From Gammaproteobacteria bacterium (GTDB taxonomy: Bacteria > Pseudomonadota > Gammaproteobacteria > Pseudomonadales > Azotimanducaceae): a stretch of DNA of 64,000 nucleotides. Below, piece by piece: positions 36,587-44,803 of the stretch (its first letter is position 1; every line of letters starts with the position of its first letter). The stretch spans positions 38,174 to 102,173 of the forward strand of contig VXYL01000007.1 in NCBI GenBank assembly GCA_009846005.1, given 5' to 3'. The translations under genes were made by a program, and so were the position numbers. The notes under the pieces are model-generated. The model made no database searches, was not told the DNA's origin, and saw only the letters and a list, made by a program, of their open reading frames with translations.

Positions 36587-37633
36587 GTGAACAACGGCGC
36601 CACGAACGGGGCCGAGGGTAGGTTCCCATTCACGCCCTTCCCACGTGGCTGGTTCTTCTTCGAACTCTCAAAAAACTTGCCCGTTGGCAGACTGATGTCG
36701 CGGCAGTGGCTTGGCCAGCCGGCGATTGCCTGGCGGGGCGAGGACGGCAACGTCTGCATCGCGAATGCGTATTGTCCGCACCTCGGCGCCAAGTTGGCTC
36801 CGGAGTCGGGCGGTACGGTCAAGAATGGCAATCTGGTCTGTCCGTTTCACGGTTTCACGTACGACACCACCGGGGAGTGCGTCTCGACACCGTTCGTCGA
36901 ACCCAACCCGGCGTGCCGGCTGCGTGTTTTCCCGTCCGAGGAGATCAACGGTTTTGTGTTCGGGTATTTCGACGAACGGGGAACCGAGCCCGTGTGGCGA
37001 TTGCCGGTCATGGACGAGGCGGAGTGGACCGAGACCCTGACCCACGTCTACTCCGTCAGGACACATCCGCAGGAGACCAGCGAGAACGTGATCGACTTGA
37101 GCCACCTCTCGTTCCTGCATGGCTTCGAAGGCGTTGCGCATAGCGGCAACGTCGAGGTCGATGGCCCGTGTTTCAAGACGGACTTCCGATTTGACGGGAG
37201 CTACAACTTTCCGCTGCTCGCCCGCATCGGAAACGAGCTGGAGGCCGAGGTTCAGATCTGGGGCCTCGGGTTTCTGTTCGTGGATACCGTGTCGAAGTCC
37301 CTCGGTGCGCGCACCAGGAATTGGTTTCTTGCGACGCCAGTCGACGGCGAACGTGTCGACATCTTGGTGTCCGCCAAGGTGCAGGCGTTGAACGCCGGCG
37401 GGATCAAGGGACTGAACCGGTTGCCGAGGCGATTGCGCGAGAGAATCATGCTGCCGCTCGTGATGTACGAGTTCAAGAAGAACATCGAAAACGACTTCAT
37501 GATCTGGGAGAACAAAATGTATCGCGAGTATCCGCTGCTCAACGAGGCCGACGGCGACATACTCAAGTTCCGACGCTACTGCACGCAGTTCTACCCGGAC
37601 CCCGACCCGCGGCTGACATCGGCATCGGCGTAA
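36587..37633 (+). CDS. Rieske [2Fe-2S] non-haem iron oxygenase
   Basis: A 348-aa aromatic-ring-hydroxylating-type oxygenase alpha subunit. The Rieske ligands are clear: CPHLGAKLAPESGG and CPFHGF (C-x-H ... C-x2-H, ~59-83). The mononuclear iron motif is NVIDLSHLSFLHG (Asp, His, His, ~165-177). The catalytic domain is compact, as in KshA/VanA-type monooxygenases acting on steroids, vanillate or other hydrophobic substrates. The reductase is not nearby. The start is GTG 36587. A membrane protein of unknown family begins 5 bp downstream and an enoyl-CoA hydratase follows, suggesting a catabolic operon. Confidence 0.88.
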   Translation: MNNGATNGAEGRFPFTPFPRGWFFFELSKNLPVGRLMSRQWLGQPAIAWRGEDGNVCIANAYCPHLGAKLAPESGGTVKNGNLVCPFHGFTYDTTGECVSTPFVEPNPACRLRVFPSEEINGFVFGYFDERGTEPVWRLPVMDEAEWTETLTHVYSVRTHPQETSENVIDLSHLSFLHGFEGVAHSGNVEVDGPCFKTDFRFDGSYNFPLLARIGNELEAEVQIWGLGFLFVDTVSKSLGARTRNWFLATPVDGERVDILVSAKVQALNAGGIKGLNRLPRRLRERIMLPLVMYEFKKNIENDFMIWENKMYREYPLLNEADGDILKFRRYCTQFYPDPDPRLTSASA

Positions 37634-37638
37634 TTCCG

Positions 37639-38313
37639 ATGCCTGTTTGGCTATTCTCGGTTCTCGTCATTGGTGCGCTCACCTCGATCGGGGTGGTGAC
37701 GCGCTTGAATCTACACGCTGAACTCGACGCGCTGTATGTTCTGTTCGCGGTTTTCTTCTCGACCAACCTGTTGATCAGCTATTGGGAAATCTGCCTGTTC
37801 CACCAGCGGGACTACATCGAGGAACGCGGAGCGTATTGGCGTGAACGACTCGAGTCGTCCGGCAAATCGCCGGTCATAGAGTTTCTCTTGGCCAAGGTGT
37901 CGCTGGCACGGCCGTTTTCGCCGACCCTGTGGGCCGATGCCTGGGCGGTCTATTCGGTGGTCGACGGATCCTATGTGGATCGACGCACCTTCGGCTTCAA
38001 CTGCGACATCGCGAACGGCTACTTCACGCCGCTACCCACGCTGGTGCTGTACGCGACGTTCACCGTCCCGTTCCTGCCCGCCGTCGTGGCCGGCATCGTT
38101 GCAGCCATGCTGTTCTGGCAGTGGGTGTACGTATCCACTGTCTACGTGGTGAGCTTCTTCGTCGCGAAGCGTCACCGGCATATACGTCGAGGCCAGGTCT
38201 TCAGTCACATCGTCGTGCCGGACTCACCTTGGGTGTTGATCCCGCTCCTGGGCATCTACGTCGCCGTTCGACTGATCATTGACGGCGACTACGCGGTACT
38301 CGGGCTCACGTGA
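37639..38313 (+). CDS. Polytopic membrane protein of unknown function
   Basis: A 224-aa protein with about five hydrophobic segments: LFSVLVIGALTSIGVV, LYVLFAVFFSTNLLISYW, TLVLYATFTVPFLPAVVAGI, AMLFWQWVYVSTVYVVSFF and LIPLLGIYVAVRLII. A conserved-looking polar stretch with Asp, Trp and Tyr residues (TLWADAWAVYSVVDGSYVDR) lies between helices 2 and 3. I do not recognise the family with confidence. It starts 5 bp after the Rieske oxygenase stop, so it is almost certainly co-transcribed and may act on the same hydrophobic substrate. Confidence 0.7.
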   Translation: MPVWLFSVLVIGALTSIGVVTRLNLHAELDALYVLFAVFFSTNLLISYWEICLFHQRDYIEERGAYWRERLESSGKSPVIEFLLAKVSLARPFSPTLWADAWAVYSVVDGSYVDRRTFGFNCDIANGYFTPLPTLVLYATFTVPFLPAVVAGIVAAMLFWQWVYVSTVYVVSFFVAKRHRHIRRGQVFSHIVVPDSPWVLIPLLGIYVAVRLIIDGDYAVLGLT

Positions 38314-38366
38314 TTCGCCGGGCGGCGCAAGAGGTTAGACTTGGGCCGTTGATTTGAGGGGGAACC

Positions 38367-39191
38367 ATGTCCGACGAGAACCTTGTCTTGACCGAACGTC
38401 GCGGTGAGAAGGACGGCATCCTTTGGGTGACGCTCAACCGTCCCAACAAGCTCAATGCCTTGACGTTCCCGCTGCTCCGCCAGTTGTGGGAGATTTTTGT
38501 CGATGCGCGTTTCGATCGCACCGTGCGGTGTGTCGTCATCACCGGTGCCGGACGCGGCTTCTGCGCTGGCATGGACATGGGCGGCGCGGCCAACCCGGAT
38601 CGCGAACCGCCGCCGCCCGACGCCGGGCCGGATCCGGAAGGCTACCGGCTGAACTTCCGCAACGAGACGGAAACCTACATCGCGTTCCGGCGTCTCGAAG
38701 TACCGGTGATCGCCATGATTAACGGCCCCTGCGTCGGTGCCGGTTTCGATCTCGCAAGCCACTGCGACCTTGCCGTCGGTTCGACGGCGGCTCGCTACCA
38801 GGTGGCCTACGTCAAGCGGGGGGTCTTTGCGGACCTCGGCGGATTCTGGTCCCTGCCGAAGATCCTCGGCTGGCGCAAGGCGATGGAGTTGATGATGACC
38901 GGGCGTTTCATGAGTGCCGAGGAGGCCCACGAGTCCGGTCTCACGAACTACCTGGTCGAACCTGATGAACTCGAGGCCAAGACCATGGAACTCGCGCTCG
39001 AGGTGGAAGCCGGGCCGCCGATTGCCCAGAAACTCGGCAAGATGCTCGCCTTGCGCACCGCGCACATGGACTTCGACACCGCGATGCAGTGGTCGGAGTC
39101 CGCGATACCGGTCGTTGGGCTCTCGAAGGACTCGATCGAGGGAATGCGGGCCTTCGCCGACCGCAGGGAAACGGACTTCAAAGGGTATTGA
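38367..39191 (+). CDS. Enoyl-CoA hydratase/isomerase family protein
   Basis: A 274-aa crotonase-fold protein. The two oxyanion-hole segments are present (TGAGRGFCAGMDMGG and NGPCVGAGFDLA), then YVKRGVFADLGGFWSLPKILGWRKAMELMMTGR. The catalytic Glu of the first canonical position is not obvious in ARYQVAYVKRG, so isomerase or other crotonase chemistry is possible. The ATG follows a strong GAGGGGGAACC ribosome-binding site. The neighbours (Rieske oxygenase, membrane protein) point to a side-chain or ring degradation route. Confidence 0.9.
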   Translation: MSDENLVLTERRGEKDGILWVTLNRPNKLNALTFPLLRQLWEIFVDARFDRTVRCVVITGAGRGFCAGMDMGGAANPDREPPPPDAGPDPEGYRLNFRNETETYIAFRRLEVPVIAMINGPCVGAGFDLASHCDLAVGSTAARYQVAYVKRGVFADLGGFWSLPKILGWRKAMELMMTGRFMSAEEAHESGLTNYLVEPDELEAKTMELALEVEAGPPIAQKLGKMLALRTAHMDFDTAMQWSESAIPVVGLSKDSIEGMRAFADRRETDFKGY

Positions 39192-39240
39192 TGGAGTCGA
39201 CTGGACAGTGTTCAACGGGCTCGATGGACAAGGGGGAATC

Positions 39241-40236
39241 ATGAAGAGTCTGCTTCTTGGTCTGGTTGGTGTCATGGCATTGCCAGCTTTGGCCGGGCCC
39301 GACGAGTTCCCGCGCACGGCCTCGGGCAAGCCGGATTTCTCCGGTCGCTACGACATTGCGACGCTAACCCCGTATACCCGTCGAGGCGGGGCGGAAGCTC
39401 CGCAGTACATCGATACCGAAGCCGCTGCCCAGTGGGAAAATGGCGCGGTCCGCCGATACGAAAACAGCATGCGGGACCGGGATCCGAACCGCGGCCCGCC
39501 GCCGAAAGGGGGTAACGTTGACGCCCGCAGCTACGACCCGGTCTGGTTCGACCAGGGGCTCAAGATGTTCGAGATCGGTGGCAGGATTCCCACATCGATC
39601 ATCGTCGACCCGCCGAACGGGCAGATTCCCCCACCGTCCGAGGAGGCGATTGCCCGGTGGCGGGCTCGGCAAGAGAGCCGGGACGAAAACCGCGGGCGGT
39701 ACGACAACCCCGAGAACTTGAGCTTGCAGGATCGTTGCCTGTATCTCGGGCACGTCTCGGTACCCGCGCTGCCGGTCGTCTACAACAACATCAAGACCAT
39801 CGTACAGACCGACGACCACGTCATGATCCTCATCGAATGGATGCACTGGGCCCGTGTGGCACGACTGAACGCGGAACACCTGCCGGACGACATGCGTTCG
39901 CTGGCGGGGGACTCCATCGGCTGGTGGGAGGGCGACACCCTGGTGGTCGAGACCACGAATTTCTTCTCATCGCCAGGTGTACCGGATCAGGGGAGGAGGG
40001 TCGTTGAGCGGTTCTCACCCTTGACCAAGGACAGCTTGCTGTACCGGTTCACCGTGCACGACCCGAATCGCACCGCGCCCTACACCGGCGAGATGCCCTG
40101 GCCGAGGACCGAGTCGAAGATGTACGAATACGCCTGCCACGAGGGCAACTACTCGATGTTCAACACCCTGCGCGGTGCCCGGGCGCAGGAGCGGGCGGCA
40201 TTGGCGCTCGAGGACGAATCGTCCGACGCCGACTGA
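39241..40236 (+). CDS. Secreted protein of unknown function
   Basis: A 331-aa protein with a clean signal peptide (MKSLLLGLVGVMALPALAGP). The mature part contains FPRTASGKPDFSGRYD, a proline-rich stretch PNGQIPPPSEEAI, RCLYLGHVSVPALPVVYNN and a C-terminal beta-rich half with IGWWEGDTLVVETTNFF. These blocks are those of a widespread uncharacterised secreted family in Proteobacteria and Acidobacteria; no catalytic motif is evident. The start is the ATG at 39241, 49 bp after the hydratase stop. Confidence 0.75.
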   Translation: MKSLLLGLVGVMALPALAGPDEFPRTASGKPDFSGRYDIATLTPYTRRGGAEAPQYIDTEAAAQWENGAVRRYENSMRDRDPNRGPPPKGGNVDARSYDPVWFDQGLKMFEIGGRIPTSIIVDPPNGQIPPPSEEAIARWRARQESRDENRGRYDNPENLSLQDRCLYLGHVSVPALPVVYNNIKTIVQTDDHVMILIEWMHWARVARLNAEHLPDDMRSLAGDSIGWWEGDTLVVETTNFFSSPGVPDQGRRVVERFSPLTKDSLLYRFTVHDPNRTAPYTGEMPWPRTESKMYEYACHEGNYSMFNTLRGARAQERAALALEDESSDAD

Positions 40237-40240
40237 TGGC

Positions 40241-40379
40241 GGGACGGGACAAGCCCGTCCCCTACGGACGCGCCCAACGCGATCCGTCGTAGGGGCGACC
40301 CTTGTGGTCGCCCGGCAGCGCGCTGTCCCCCGCACCGTCGGGTTCGCCAACACGGGACGGGACAAGCCCGTCCCCTACG
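40241..40379. repeat. Cluster of three GTAGGGG/CCCCTAC repeats
   Basis: Copies lie at 40241-40266 (ending CCCCTAC), 40288-40313 (GTAGGGGCGACCC subtype) and 40353-40379 (ending CCCCTAC). They occupy almost the whole gap between the secreted protein and the convergent selenoprotein gene. No gene is visible. Confidence 0.85.
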
Positions 40380-40426
40380 AACCTCGGTGACCCGCTTTCC
40401 ACCGTTGCGACGATGGACGGAGCCCG

Positions 40427-40900
40427 TCAGCTCTTGTTACGGGAATTCACCATGGTTATCAGGGTGAGCATCTCCGCCGGGTCCATCCTGCCAATGGGCG
40501 AATTGCTGTAGGTGGACATCTGAACCTTGCCATTCCGAGTCAAGAGGAATTCACTCGGTTGTATGAACTCGCGCTTTTCGTCCCACCAGGCGCCAAGCAA
40601 ATCTGCTTGTTCGCGGGTCACGCCGTATGCGACGGGGAACCCAAGTGGCCCGGCAACTCTCTGAGCATGTTCCCTGCCATCGACGGCAGCGGCAAATATG
40701 CTTAACCCCTGTTCTGCGAACGCGACACGGCGCTCTCCGTATCCAGCCAGAAGGCGGATGCAGTAGGGTCACCAGTGGCCTCGATAGAACAGCACGATCG
40801 CGAATTTGGTGTCGATATCCCCGGGCAGTTCCAGGGTGCCACCGTCTGCCAGGTTCAGGGTTAGGTTCGGGAAATCGTCCCCTGTCGTTAGCTTCTCCAT
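40427..40900 (-). CDS. Peroxiredoxin-like selenoprotein (AhpC/TSA-type, UPYC motif)
   Basis: A 157-aa thioredoxin-fold protein if the TGA at 40771-40769 is read as Sec (residue 44). The frame runs MEKLTTGDDFPNLTLNL, then FAIVLFYRGHW-U-PYCIRLL, on to REQADLLGAWWDEKREFIQP and SPIGRMDPAEML, stopping at 40427. AhpC/TSA-like relatives read FYRGHWCPYC, so UGA replaces the peroxidatic Cys and the resolving Cys47 is kept. An AGGAG ribosome-binding site precedes ATG 40900. Two hairpins follow the UGA at bSECIS distance. The gene is 53 bp downstream of DUF3604 protein 2 in the sulfite dehydrogenase operon. It would reduce peroxides or disulfides. Confidence 0.83.
40725..40771 (-). promoter_or_regulatory. 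UGA codon and candidate bSECIS hairpins in the peroxiredoxin-like gene
   Basis: UGA at 40771-40769. Candidate A (40759-40741): ATCC/GGAT and GCC/GGC stems with a bulged U, loop TTCT, loop 16 nt after the UGA but without a loop G. Candidate B (40742-40725): six-pair stem ATACGG/CCGTGT, loop AGAGCG with G second, loop 32 nt after the UGA. B fits the bacterial SECIS rules better; the two share two bases and may alternate. Confidence 0.6.
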
Positions 40901-40953
40901 ACTCTTGCTCCTGTTGCCGGGGTTGTCGAGGCGGATCGCGCCGTTGTGCGTTC

Positions 40954-42888
40954 TCAGTGGGGCGTGTACCAGATGGGTGACGTGTAGGCGCGTTCCTGGA
41001 TCGCCATCGGCGCGTGTTCGGGCACCTCGTCAAGTCCGTAGAAGGCCGCGTCGTAGGCCGTCCAGCGTGGCGTGGGAATCTGGAGTACACGCACGTAGTA
41101 GAACGCGAGTGCTTCGGGATCGAAATCCGGGTCGGACCAGACCACCGCAAGCTCGGGGTCGCCGATCGAGTTGTCGTACGTGGCGCCGTTCACGGTATTG
41201 CCCACGGGATCCGCGTTGCCGCGCAGGGTGGGCTTGCGACCGTCCGATAGGGCGACGTCGTAGACGCGTTCGTGGGTCTGCCCGTCCCTATGGCGCCAAC
41301 CCTTGACGATCTGGATACGGTCCAGGTTGGCCCCGTCGGGGTCCTTGATCGCGCGGATCAGAAAGCGGAGCGACTGCCGCGTCGGCGCCGCTGTCAGGTC
41401 GCCGCCCATTGGCACGCCCTTGGCGTAGCCCGTCGCGGCTAGGTCGGCCCGGTCCGCGTCCGCCGCGTTGAAGTCGAAACCACCGAAGAACCGGACGATC
41501 ATGCGTGGGCCGGTGGTGGCATAGACCTCCCGGCGGCGCATTGCCGCGAAGATGGACTCGCGGGTGTTCTGCCGCGCCCACACGGCGGCGTAACCGCCCG
41601 CGGCGTAGTGCCAAGTCGTCAAGGCCCGATAGGGATTGGCCTCGACCATGGTGTGCTTGCCCCACCAGTTGTCTTCATCGGCGGTTGCCAAGCCGGTGTG
41701 GGCGTCGGTGGCGCCGATCATGCCGAACTTGAAGGGATTGACGCCAAGGCGTGCCTGCAGATCCAGTCCCACCATCAGCGCTGAGCGCGCGTATTCGTAG
41801 CGCTTCTTTTCGGCGAAATCCGCCGGCCGCTCCTCGATGGGCAGGTTGTGGGGTTGCTCGCCGAGCGGCCAGGTCTCGAAATCCGCGAACTCGTCGTCGG
41901 GCGAAAGTACCGGGTGTGTCTCGCCGTCGCCCTTGATCTGCGTCATCTCGAAGATCGGCTCCCACCGCTCGCGGGTGCGCGCGTATTCGACATCGATGGG
42001 GTTGCCGTCGAAGTCCACCGGCAGGAACATCCTGCCGTTCGAGAGGTTGCCGTTGTGCGGGATGGCGAGCACCTTGCCGCCGGTTTCGCGCTCGTAGCGG
42101 TCGAGGTGCGCCCAGAGGTCCTCGACGTTTTTGCTGTCCTGGACCGAGAACGGCAGCAACCGGCAGGCCGCGCTCGGTCCGCCTTCGAAGATGATGTTGC
42201 GGTGGAAGTTCGGTGACTTCGGGTCGCGCCTGGCGGGCGTCCACTCGTAGCCGATGAACGAGGAGAACGTGCCGGGCTCGTAGTGGCGTTCCGCGTTGCC
42301 GCATACCTCGTCCCACACGGAGCGCCGGAAGGTCTCGTCGGCGACGTAGTCACTCGACCAGGCGGCCCAGAAGAACGACTGCTGCCCACCGGAGCGCACC
42401 CCGAACGCCCGCGAGGCCGAACGCCACTCCTCCAGGGAATCCGCATTGAGCGCTGCATCCGGCGACCACTCGGCCTCGTCCCAGATTTCGCGCCATTTCC
42501 GTCCCACTTCGGTCGCGAGCAGGATCGGGTCCCGCGCCTGCATACGCGGCATCACGCCCAGGTTCACCGCATGGTCGGAGACGACGAGGAAGTCCAGCGG
42601 ACGGGCGAGGCGCACCTGCTGGCCATTGTGCGCCCGCACCGTCTCGCCCTTGGCGAACCGGTAGGCGTCGTCCGGCGAAAGCAGCTGGTTGCCCATGCCG
42701 TTCGCGTCGACGGACATGTTGGTGTGCAGGTGCGTGTCGCCCCAGTAGACGCTGGTGGGGAAGTCCTGCGTGGCGGGCTTGGAGTAGATTTCTGCGCCGA
42801 GGGCCGATCCCATGGCGATGACGCAGACGGTGCCGGCGACCCTCCGTAACGCGGACGAGCGGACGGGTATTCTCATCTCGAGGTCCAT
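40954..42888 (-). CDS. DUF3604 protein, secreted PHP-like putative metallohydrolase (paralogue 2)
   Basis: A 644-aa DUF3604 protein starting at ATG 42888, 20 bp after the cytochrome c stop, with a signal-like N-terminus (RRVAGTVCVIAMGSALGAE). Blocks: YWGDTHLHTNMSVD, VSDHAVNLG (Val where the other two copies have Glu), GYEWTPARRD, IPHNGNLS, GMIGATDAHTGLATADEDNW and the C-terminal PIWYTPH. Relative to paralogue 1 it has a longer insertion around the Trp-rich WAAWSSDYVADETF region. Its place between sulfite dehydrogenase genes and a peroxiredoxin-like selenoprotein suggests action on a sulfur-containing or oxidised organic compound, but that is inference from context only. Confidence 0.87.
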   Translation of the reverse strand: MDLEMRIPVRSSALRRVAGTVCVIAMGSALGAEIYSKPATQDFPTSVYWGDTHLHTNMSVDANGMGNQLLSPDDAYRFAKGETVRAHNGQQVRLARPLDFLVVSDHAVNLGVMPRMQARDPILLATEVGRKWREIWDEAEWSPDAALNADSLEEWRSASRAFGVRSGGQQSFFWAAWSSDYVADETFRRSVWDEVCGNAERHYEPGTFSSFIGYEWTPARRDPKSPNFHRNIIFEGGPSAACRLLPFSVQDSKNVEDLWAHLDRYERETGGKVLAIPHNGNLSNGRMFLPVDFDGNPIDVEYARTRERWEPIFEMTQIKGDGETHPVLSPDDEFADFETWPLGEQPHNLPIEERPADFAEKKRYEYARSALMVGLDLQARLGVNPFKFGMIGATDAHTGLATADEDNWWGKHTMVEANPYRALTTWHYAAGGYAAVWARQNTRESIFAAMRRREVYATTGPRMIVRFFGGFDFNAADADRADLAATGYAKGVPMGGDLTAAPTRQSLRFLIRAIKDPDGANLDRIQIVKGWRHRDGQTHERVYDVALSDGRKPTLRGNADPVGNTVNGATYDNSIGDPELAVVWSDPDFDPEALAFYYVRVLQIPTPRWTAYDAAFYGLDEVPEHAPMAIQERAYTSPIWYTPH

Positions 42889-42908
42889 TGGCTTCGCGCC
42901 ACTCCCCG

Positions 42909-43286
42909 TCAACCGTCGCGCGCTGGCATCAACGCCTCGGCAATCGGCGCCCGTCGCTGCCGCGCCGCCTCGTCGGGTCCGTAGTTTTCGGCAAGGTAGT
43001 CGAGGATACGGGTTTCGGCTTCGTCCGGAATCTGCCAGAGATTCTGGGTGCGCTGCATCCAGCGGATCATGTCGAGCCAGGCGTCGCGGTTGGCACGTTG
43101 GTTCGTCACGACGTTGTAGGCGTGGCACCCGCCGCAGTGGGCGCGGACATCCTCCCAACCGGTTGTCGTGACAAGACCGGTGTCGGTGTCGATGTCGGCG
43201 GCTAGCGCGAAAGCAGGGAGGATGCCGACGACGAACAAGCGGATGGTCCACCGCCGTCTGCAACGATCCGGAGCGGGAGAGGTCAT
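42909..43286 (-). CDS. sorB: Monohaem c-type cytochrome, probable sulfite dehydrogenase subunit B
   Basis: A 125-aa exported protein with a signal peptide (RLFVVGILPAFALAAD) and one haem motif CGGCH (~52-56). The sixth ligand is probably the Met in WLDMIRWM or later. The start ATG at 43286 overlaps the stop of the molybdoenzyme gene (ATGA), implying tight coupling. This matches the SorA-SorB pair, in which the cytochrome takes electrons from the Mo subunit. Identity to true SorB cannot be measured here, so the name is by context. Confidence 0.78.
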   Translation of the reverse strand: MTSPAPDRCRRRWTIRLFVVGILPAFALAADIDTDTGLVTTTGWEDVRAHCGGCHAYNVVTNQRANRDAWLDMIRWMQRTQNLWQIPDEAETRILDYLAENYGPDEAARQRRAPIAEALMPARDG

Positions 43287-44512
43287 GCCACGGCCAACGC
43301 GATTCGGTGGCAGGCATTGTTCAGGTAGCCGCGCGGGTTCCAGCCCGGCAATACGACGGGTTGGGAACGCCCGTTCTCGTCGACCGCTCGAGCCCAGATC
43401 TCGAAATACCCGGGCGTTGGGATGGCAATGGCCGTGGAGAAGTGCTGCCACGCGAGGCGATTGGCCGGCTCTTCGAGATCGGTGGGTTGCCACGTAGCGC
43501 CGAAGTCGACGGAAGTAAACACGCTGGCCACGCGAAGGTCGCCGGCCCAGGCATGGCCGCGAACGGCAATCGGTTTGGCCCGTTCGTGACGGCTGCCTGA
43601 ACGCGGATGGGTAATGAGCGACTTCACGGGCATCGACTCGATAATGCACATGTCCTCGTCCGCAACCGTCGCCCCGGGAGCCACGGGATCGCAGGGCACA
43701 CGGTACGACTGGCCACCCATCTTGGGTCCGTCGTGGACGCGGTCTCGTACTAGGACACGCTTCAGCCACTTGCCGCTCACGGAACCGGGCCAGCCGCCGG
43801 CAACCAGCCGCAACGGATAGCCGTGCAACGGTGGCAGCGGCTCGCCGTTCATCGCCCAGGCGATCAGCGTTTCGGCCTCCAAGGCCTTGTGCATCGGCAC
43901 GCCCCGCGAGATGGGCTGTTTCGTCGGATCCCCGGACAGGTGCGTGTCGGCGGCTTCGTAGGCCACGTAGACGGCCTCGTCGGTAATGCCGCAGTAGTCG
44001 AGCAAATCCTTGAGACGCACGCCGGTCCATCTTGGGCATGCCACCGCGCCCGTCGTCCATTGGTTTCCGCGGGCCGGGGGATGGAACTCGGACCGACCGT
44101 TGCCGCCGCATTCGACCTGAAGCTGTAGCGTGACGTGCTCGAAGCGCTCCTTGATTTCGCGCAGCGTGAGTTGCAACGGGGTTTCGCAGGCCTCTCCGGC
44201 CAGTTCGAGGGTCCAATCGAGAGGATCGATGTCCCGGGTATCTGGCGGTATGCCGTTGTTCCGCACGAACATCCGTTCGGCCGGCGTCACGGCGTCGTCC
44301 AAGAGGTGTGCCGGTGTTTCGGCGTTGATTGGGCGCTCGCTTAGAACCTTGAGGCCGGGTTTGCCGGGAATGGCCGGCAGGGGTACCTGGCCGGCGGCTA
44401 ACGGACACAGCGCCGCGGAAATCGTGGCTACGGAACCACGCAGCATGGTGCGTCTTGTGTAGGCGGTAGGGGCGACACCCCTGCTCGGGACACCGCGTAC
44501 GCTTCGGATCAT
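43283..44512 (-). CDS. sorA: Sulfite oxidase/SorA-type molybdopterin oxidoreductase
   Basis: A 409-aa protein with a Tat signal (TRRTMLRGSVATISAAL), a Mo-cofactor domain (LTLREIKERFEHVTLQLQVECGGNGRSEF, the Cys being the Mo ligand; LHGYPLRLVAGGWPGSVSGKWLKRV), and the C-terminal dimerisation domain (AVRGHAWAGDLRVASVFTSVDFGATW). It oxidises sulfite to sulfate in the periplasm. The ATG at 44512 is preceded by GGAGG at ideal spacing, so upstream in-frame sequence is ignored. Downstream and coupled are the cytochrome c, DUF3604 protein 2 and the selenoprotein, all on the minus strand. Confidence 0.87.
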   Translation of the reverse strand: MIRSVRGVPSRGVAPTAYTRRTMLRGSVATISAALCPLAAGQVPLPAIPGKPGLKVLSERPINAETPAHLLDDAVTPAERMFVRNNGIPPDTRDIDPLDWTLELAGEACETPLQLTLREIKERFEHVTLQLQVECGGNGRSEFHPPARGNQWTTGAVACPRWTGVRLKDLLDYCGITDEAVYVAYEAADTHLSGDPTKQPISRGVPMHKALEAETLIAWAMNGEPLPPLHGYPLRLVAGGWPGSVSGKWLKRVLVRDRVHDGPKMGGQSYRVPCDPVAPGATVADEDMCIIESMPVKSLITHPRSGSRHERAKPIAVRGHAWAGDLRVASVFTSVDFGATWQPTDLEEPANRLAWQHFSTAIAIPTPGYFEIWARAVDENGRSQPVVLPGWNPRGYLNNACHRIALAVA

Positions 44513-44601
44513 TCCGGCACCTCCGGATGCGGAGTGTGCATCCCGGCCCCTATTGATGCAAAGACTCGCGCACGATGGATTCCACGACGGTGACGATGCC
44601 G

Positions 44602-44645
44602 TAGGGGCGACCCTAACGCGCCCGCCAGGGCGCGCGGTCGCCCGT
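44602..44645. repeat. Variant GTAGGGG repeat with expanded loop
   Basis: A GTAGGGGCGACCC copy whose central loop is replaced by a longer GC palindrome (GCGCCC...GGGCGCG) before closing GGTCGCCC. It lies in the 290-bp gap upstream of sorA and the ABC genes. Confidence 0.7.
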
Positions 44646-44705
44646 CCCGACCTAAACGGGCCGTTCGGTAGCCACTCGGGCGACGCGTCTGTCAGACTTA
44701 CGCCG

Positions 44706-44801
44706 ATGCCAAAGCTTGCGATCGAGTCGGGGGTGACCCGCGTACTGGCCCTGGACTCACCGGAATCCGGCACGGTCGTCATTCACTACTCAGTCCGGTA
44801 G
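44706..44801 (+). CDS. Possible 31-aa ORF preceding the ABC exporter
   Basis: ATG 44706 to TAG 44801, ending 2 bp before the first ABC gene. The product (MPKLAIESGVTRVLALDSPE and an HYSVR end) has no recognised family. It could be a leader or coupling peptide, or chance. Confidence 0.25.
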   Translation: MPKLAIESGVTRVLALDSPESGTVVIHYSVR

Positions 44802-44803
44802 TC

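Noticed and set aside
40551..41150. A 199-aa minus-strand ORF spanning the end of DUF3604 protein 2 and the start of the peroxiredoxin-like gene
   Set aside because: It runs in another frame across two well-supported genes and has no family features.
44513..44782. N-terminal extension of the sulfite dehydrogenase
   Set aside because: It crosses a GTAGGGG repeat; ATG 44512 has a GGAGG site at ideal spacing and starts directly before the Tat signal.
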